DNA from: Conidiobolus incongruus B7586 | Lineage: Eukaryota; Entomophthoromycota; Entomophthoromycetes; Entomophthorales; Conidiobolaceae | Length of the DNA stretch: 13,032 bases | Reading direction: 5' to 3' | Assembly (NCBI GenBank): GCA_000697335.1 | Contig: JNEM01015070.1 | Coordinates: forward strand, 1 to 13,032 | Shown here: in pieces, positions 9,161 to 13,032 of the stretch | How the letters are laid out: each line of letters opens with the position of its first letter | How positions within the stretch are numbered: the stretch's first letter is position 1 | Program-made: the position numbers and the translations under genes | The notes under the pieces: model-generated | Seen by the model: the letters and a program-made list of their open reading frames with translations, nothing else | Database searches by the model: none | What the model was told of the DNA's origin: nothing

Positions 9161-9187
9161 TATATATTTATTTTTATATATTATATA
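9161..9187. repeat. Inner segment of the right TIR of element E, cut off by copy B
   Basis: The TATATATTTATTTTTATATA run here is the inverted match of the AAAATAAATATATA end of the left TIR (about 7622-7635). The rest of the arm resumes at 10761. TA at 9186-9187 is the target duplication of copy B. Confidence 0.65.
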
Positions 9188-9402
9188 CACTAACCTACAA
9201 AAGTAAATTATAAAATCAAAAACACTTATATTTTTACTAATAATTTAGTTAATATTTAATAAAATAAACTTAAATTAAATAATTAAAATCTATTATATTT
9301 ATTAATTGTATATATCATTAAATGATGATATTTAATTATTAATTGGTTAAAATATAAACCCTTAAATTTTACCTAGAGTGAGTTATAAATTTATAGGTTT
9401 TT
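9188..9402. repeat. Left TIR of copy B
   Basis: About 215 bp. The outer box CTAACCTACAAAAGTAAATT starts at 9190 and the inner box GAGTGAGTTATAAATTTATA starts at 9376. The shared core, GTRARTTATAAA, is in the same orientation in both boxes. Confidence 0.8.
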
Positions 9403-9416
9403 AATGATAAAAAAAA

Positions 9417-10433
9417 TTAAAACCTAGTATATTTATTTTTAGCTTTTCTAACTTTTTTAAGTTTGTAGGGTATAGAATCAACTAACTTCTTACACTAAGA
9501 AAAGTTAATCTTGTTTTATACTTCTTAAACATATTTTTAAAGTTGATTTAAATTTTTTATTAAGGGGAAAACTTTAATAACTTTTTTTAACTAATCTTAA
9601 AGATATTTAATTAGATTAAAGTTGAAAAATTAAAGAAGCTACTTTATAACTATTATCTTGTTATTTTTAAACTATTTGGTAATAAAAGCTATAGTATAAC
9701 AAAAAGCATTATTTTACTAGAAAATAATATTAGATTTGTTTAACTTATATTATTTAATGGTTTTTTTTAATTCATTGTTTAAAATACTTTAGTATATCTC
9801 AATATTAATTCCTTTATTAACTTTACAAAGATACTTTATACCTAAAGACAACATATATCCTTAAATAATAATTAACCTACTATTATACTTTTAGGTAAAA
9901 TTAACATAATAGTTATAAAGTAGTTTTATATTTTTTTTAAAGTATTTAGTTTTTCTATCAAATTTATTAAAGTATATTTTTGTTTTATTAAACTAAATAA
10001 CTTTATTCTAATTAGTTTTAGTTTAACATTAGTAACAACATTTAAACTCCCACCTAACTTTATAATAAGATTTTTTTAATTAAGGGTGTTTTTTCTTAAA
10101 GTGTAAATAGTATTTATGTTAATATAAAGCACATATAATAATATTAGTGTTAACTAATATTCTTATATAGTTTTATAATTCCTATTATATTTCTATAGTA
10201 ATACTATATTTACCTATATTAACCAACCTATAAATATACTTTTTATTAAGTTTATCTATAATTTTAGCATATTTAAGTTTAAGTTTAAATGTTTCTTTAT
10301 TGTTATTCTTAACAATTTTAACTATAGTAAACTAATTAACACTAGTAATTCTAGCAATATTATAAGTTAATTTAGCTTCTTTATAAAGTTAATTAATATA
10401 TAAGTAGATTTTTTTAAAGTGGGATTTAAGTAT
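9417..10433 (-). pseudogene. Tc1-type DD34E transposase, copy B, decayed
   Basis: Minus-strand gene of about 339 codons. The start triplet at 10431-10433 is ATA where copy A has ATG; the stop is at 9417-9419. The catalytic half is the best preserved of the three copies for alignment. It shows segments like KYLCKVNKGINIEIY and SILNNELKKTIK, then NKSNIIF and the QQDNA position, KLVDSIPYKLKKVRKAK, and a TRF end. The second catalytic codon at 9711-9713 is Asn instead of Asp, and the third at 9606-9608 is Lys instead of Glu, exactly 35 codons apart. Several stops sit at positions where the family has Gln, and one sits where copies A and C still have Trp (the YLWD block). The first catalytic Asp is also lost, about 90 codons upstream of the second. 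Confidence 0.82.
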
Positions 10434-10544
10434 AATAATTCTAATAAAAATAATTTGCTATATTTATAAAATATTATATAAAATAATAACAAAGAGAGAA
10501 AAAAGATATAGTTATATATTATTAAATATATCCTTTTATCTTAA

Positions 10545-10760
10545 AAACCCACAAAATATAACTCACCTTAGTTAAATATTAAAGGTTAATATTTTTGCTA
10601 ATAGTTTACTAAATATATATAAATATATTTATTTATTATTAAATAATATACCTTAATTATATATTATAGTTTCAAATAATTTAACATATATAATTGTTTT
10701 AGTTATTAATTAAAATATATATATATTTTTAATTTTATAACTTATTTTTATAGGTTATTA
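10545..10760. repeat. Right TIR of copy B
   Basis: This is the inverted partner of 9188-9402. The inner box is at 10545-10575 (AACCCACAAAATATAACTCA) and the outer box at 10730-10760 (ATTTTATAACTTATTTTTAT). Confidence 0.8.
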
Positions 10761-10821
10761 TATTAAAATATTTAATTATTTTAATATGCAAAAAATTCCT
10801 ATTATTAAAAATATAAAGTAA
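10761..10821. repeat. Outer segment of the right TIR of element E
   Basis: The reverse complement of this stretch follows 7550-7612 closely, including TTACTTTATA at the tip and AGGAATTTTTTG. It begins with the duplicated TA of copy B (10761-10762) and ends next to the duplicated TA of E (10822-10823). Confidence 0.8.
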
Positions 10822-10828
10822 TAATATA

Positions 10829-11828
10829 TTAACCTATTATTTTTCTAACTTCTTTAAGTTTATAAGATATAAAGTCAACTAGCTTTTTATATTAAATATG
10901 ATTAATATTATTCTAAGTTCTTTAAATATACTTTTAAAGTTATTTATATTTTTTGTTAGGGGGAAAGTTTTAATTAATTTTTTTAATTAATCCCAAAGAT
11001 ATTTAATTAAATTAAAATTAAAAAATTAAAAAGGTTATTTTATAATAATTATTTTGATATATTTAAGCTATTTAATAGTAAAATCTATCATATAATAAAA
11101 GACATTATCTTGTTAGAAAATAATATTTGATTTATTTAACCTATACTACTTAATAATTTTTTTTAATTTATTATTTAAAATATTTTAATATATTTCAATA
11201 TTGATTCTTATATCAACCCTATAAAAATACCTTGTACTTATATATAATATATATCTTTAAATCATAATTAATTTATAATTATAATCTTTGGTTATAATAA
11301 CATAATGGTTAGAAAGTGGTTTTTTATCTTTTTTGAAATATCTAGCTTTTTTATTAAATAAATTAAAATATATCTTTGTTTTATTAAACTAAATAATTTT
11401 ACTCTAGTTAATTTTAGTTTAACTTTAGTGTTAATATTTAAACTTTTACTTAACCCTACTATATAACTTCTTTAGTTAAGGGTATTTTTTCTTAAAATAT
11501 AAATGATATCTATATTAGAGTAAAATCTATATAATAATATTAATATTAACTAATATTCTTATATAGTTTTATAATTTTTATTGTACTTTTATAGTAGTAT
11601 AATATTTATTTATATTAACTAATCTATATATATACTTTTTATTATATTTATCTATAATTTTAATATACTTAAGTTTTAATTTAGATGTTTTTTAACATTG
11701 TTTTTAATAACCCTAACTATAAAAGATTAACTAATATTAATAACTCTAGTAATTTTACAAGTTGATTTATTTTCATTATAATATTAATTAATATATAAGT
11801 AAACTCTTTTAATGAGAGATTTAGGTAT
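10829..11828 (-). pseudogene. Tc1-type DD34E transposase, copy C, decayed
   Basis: Minus-strand gene about 1000 bp long. The start triplet at 11826-11828 is ATA where copy A has ATG, and a stop lies at 10829-10831. The second catalytic Asp is intact at 11107-11109 within an FxQDN motif, and the KYLWD block is intact next to a Lys at the third catalytic position (11002-11004). These two codons are exactly 35 codons apart. The C-terminal KKLVDFISYKLKEVRK motif is clear. The reading ends about 10 codons earlier than in copy B, with a slightly different 3' tail. It is more diverged from A and B than these are from each other, and has many stops and small length changes. Confidence 0.78.
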
Positions 11829-11938
11829 TATAATATTAATTTTAAAATATTAGCTTAATAGTTTTATAATATATATAAAATAATAAAAAAAAAAGAAAAT
11901 ATATATAATTTTTTTTATTTATTCCCCTTTAACTTGTA

Positions 11939-12150
11939 AACCCACAAATTTATAACTCATTTTGGTTAAATTTTAGGTATTAATATATTAACCAATAGCT
12001 AATGAAATATAATCAAATATAGTTAGCTATAATCAACCAATATAGGTAAATTATATATTTTAATTTAAATTTATTTAATTAAGAATTATTTAAGATATAG
12101 ATAAATATATAAGTAATTTTGAATCTATAACTCACTTTTGTAGGTTATAT
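11939..12150. repeat. Right TIR of copy C
   Basis: The inner box at 11939-11970 (AACCCACAAATTTATAACTC) and the outer box at 12122-12150 (CTATAACTCACTTTTGTAGG) are the least mutated boxes in the window. They give the best view of the binding-site core, GTGAGTTATARA. Confidence 0.8.
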
Positions 12151-13032
12151 TTAATTTTTCACATAAATATTATTATATAATTACCATATCAAAAGGAAAT
12201 TAGTTTTAATATAATTTATAAAGAATATATAGTAATTATTATTATATTTATTTATCAAATCCATTTTAAATACTTATCAAAAAAATGGTTTTAAATTTTT
12301 AGTATTAATATTATAATAAAAATCTCCAAGTCGATATAATATTGAAGAAATTTATTTTAAAATACTTATGATATTATTTTCAATAATTTTAAGCTATATA
12401 ATATAAATCTATGAATTTTTATATCGAATTAATATTTAGTCACATTATATATTAATTAGGTTATTAGGATTGATAAATTTAAACATTAGTCCTTATAATT
12501 ATTATATATATTCTTATCCAAATTGAAAATCTCTTTTGGGAATATATTAAAATATATTTTCATATTAAATTTTAAAATAATAATTATATTAACAAAAAAA
12601 TAATAATATTTACTATTTAATTTTTGATTAAAAAATAATATAAAGCTTTTAAAGTGAATAAATTTCTAAATATTAATTTTTGGATATATATAAATATAAA
12701 CTCTTTAATTTTATAAAATATATTATTTGCTTGATAATACTTAATTTAATTTTTTTTCAAATTAATTTAATTTATTAGGCTAAAAATATAAAAAATTTAG
12801 TTTTAATATATTTTGTAATTTTAATAATTTTAGTAATTATCAACTTTAATTTATAATATTATTATCTATTAATTTAATAATTTAAGGAAAAAATAAATAA
12901 AATATATAATTTCAAATATTTTGAATTAAAAAAATTTAATTATTAAATATATAATTATAATTTTCTATTATATTAATCAGTATATATTAAAATAATTTAA
13001 AATTATATAGTATATTAAATTAAAATAAAATA
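12151..13032. other. Unassigned A+T-rich DNA, no gene seen
   Basis: About 880 bp without a convincing open frame, motif or repeat of the other elements. It contains the only two CpG dinucleotides I found (TCG at 12333-12335 and 12424-12426). That may mean this stretch has a different history from the transposons to its left. It could be an old unrecognised repeat or decayed host sequence. Confidence 0.6.

Larger units (their letters stand above)
9188..10760 (-). mobile_element. Tc1-type DNA transposon, family 1, copy B, complete length
   Basis: This is the only family-1 copy that lies whole and uninterrupted in the window (1573 bp). It starts CACTAACC at 9188 and ends GGTTATTA at 10753-10760, flanked by TA at 9186-9187 and TA at 10761-10762. 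It inserted into the right TIR of element E, so it is younger than E, which in turn is younger than copy C. It is nevertheless heavily mutated, so all layers were probably decayed by the same process after insertion. Confidence 0.88.
7550..10821 (+). mobile_element. Tc1-type DNA transposon, family 2 (element E), nested in copy C
   Basis: The termini are inverted: TTACTTTATA at 7550-7559 and TATAAAGTAA at 10812-10821. They are flanked by TA at 7548-7549 and TA at 10822-10823, the Tc1/mariner target duplication. The TIR is about 85-90 bp; its right arm is itself split by copy B. The element carries a plus-strand DDE transposase interrupted by a solo LTR. Subtracting copy B with its TA (1575 bp), the solo LTR with its target duplication (405 bp) and the 19-bp adapter leaves about 1273 bp, typical for Tc1. 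Its transposase and TIRs differ clearly from family 1. Confidence 0.85.
7326..12150 (-). mobile_element. Tc1-type DNA transposon, family 1, copy C, split by nested element E
   Basis: The left TIR (7326-7541) and the body (10822-12150) look unrelated until element E (7550-10821) is recognised. Removing E and one copy of its TA joins the left TIR to the 3' end of the transposase, as in copies A and B. The resulting element is about 1551 bp, against 1573 bp for copy B. The right end is near GGTTATAT at 12143-12150; the exact tips and their TA flanks are blurred by mutation, so ends are good to about 2-3 bp. The transposase is on the minus strand, the same orientation as in copies A and B. This is the oldest layer of the nest on the right side of the window. 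Confidence 0.8.

Noticed and set aside
1-13032. Mitochondrial or organelle DNA because of the extreme A+T content
   Set aside because: Nuclear-type Tc1 and LTR elements with RIP-like decay fill the window, and no organelle gene, tRNA or intron is seen.
1-13032. Centromere or telomere-proximal identity
   Set aside because: A nest of decayed repeats fits many A+T-rich blocks; no telomere repeat or centromere-specific array is visible.

Overview
The window is a gene-free, extremely A+T-rich block made almost entirely of decayed transposons. I found no host gene, tRNA, rRNA or CRISPR array. A filamentous fungus, probably an ascomycete, fits best. The reasons are a chromodomain-bearing Ty3/Gypsy element, two Tc1-type DNA transposon families whose transposases resemble fungal ones, and pervasive C-to-T / G-to-A decay that turns Gln and Trp codons into stops, as in repeat-induced point mutation (RIP). 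The host assignment is an inference.

Left part: 1-1529 is a Tc1-type element (family 1, copy A) whose outermost ~30 bp lie outside the window; its transposase runs on the minus strand. At 1551-7266 a complete-length but broken Ty3/Gypsy chromovirus lies in the short spacer to the right of copy A. It has 400/399-bp LTRs, a primer-binding site, gag, protease, RT/RNase H, integrase, a C-terminal chromodomain, a polypurine tract and a 5-bp target duplication (ATTAT).

Right part: 7326-12150 is a nest three levels deep. The outer element is a second family-1 Tc1 copy (copy C), with its left TIR at 7326-7541 and its body at 10822-12150. Inside it, at a TA, sits a different Tc1-type element (family 2, element E, 7550-10821, plus-strand transposase). 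E carries two further insertions. One is a solo LTR of the same Gypsy family, reversed (8496-8895, TSD ATTAT), inside the transposase gene. The other is a third family-1 copy (copy B, 9188-10760, TA duplication), inside E's right TIR. Subtracting the insertions leaves about 1.55 kb for C and 1.27 kb for E, both normal for Tc1 elements.

A 19-bp stretch at 7637-7655 is identical to the engineered Tn5 mosaic end used in tagmentation libraries, so it is almost certainly an adapter remnant left in the assembly. The last ~880 bp (12151-13032) is A+T-rich DNA that I cannot assign; it holds the only two CpG dinucleotides I could find in the window. No new active system is visible. The interest lies in the layered insertion history, the paired-repeat TIR architecture, the mutations shared between Tc1 copies, the near absence of CpG, and the adapter remnant.
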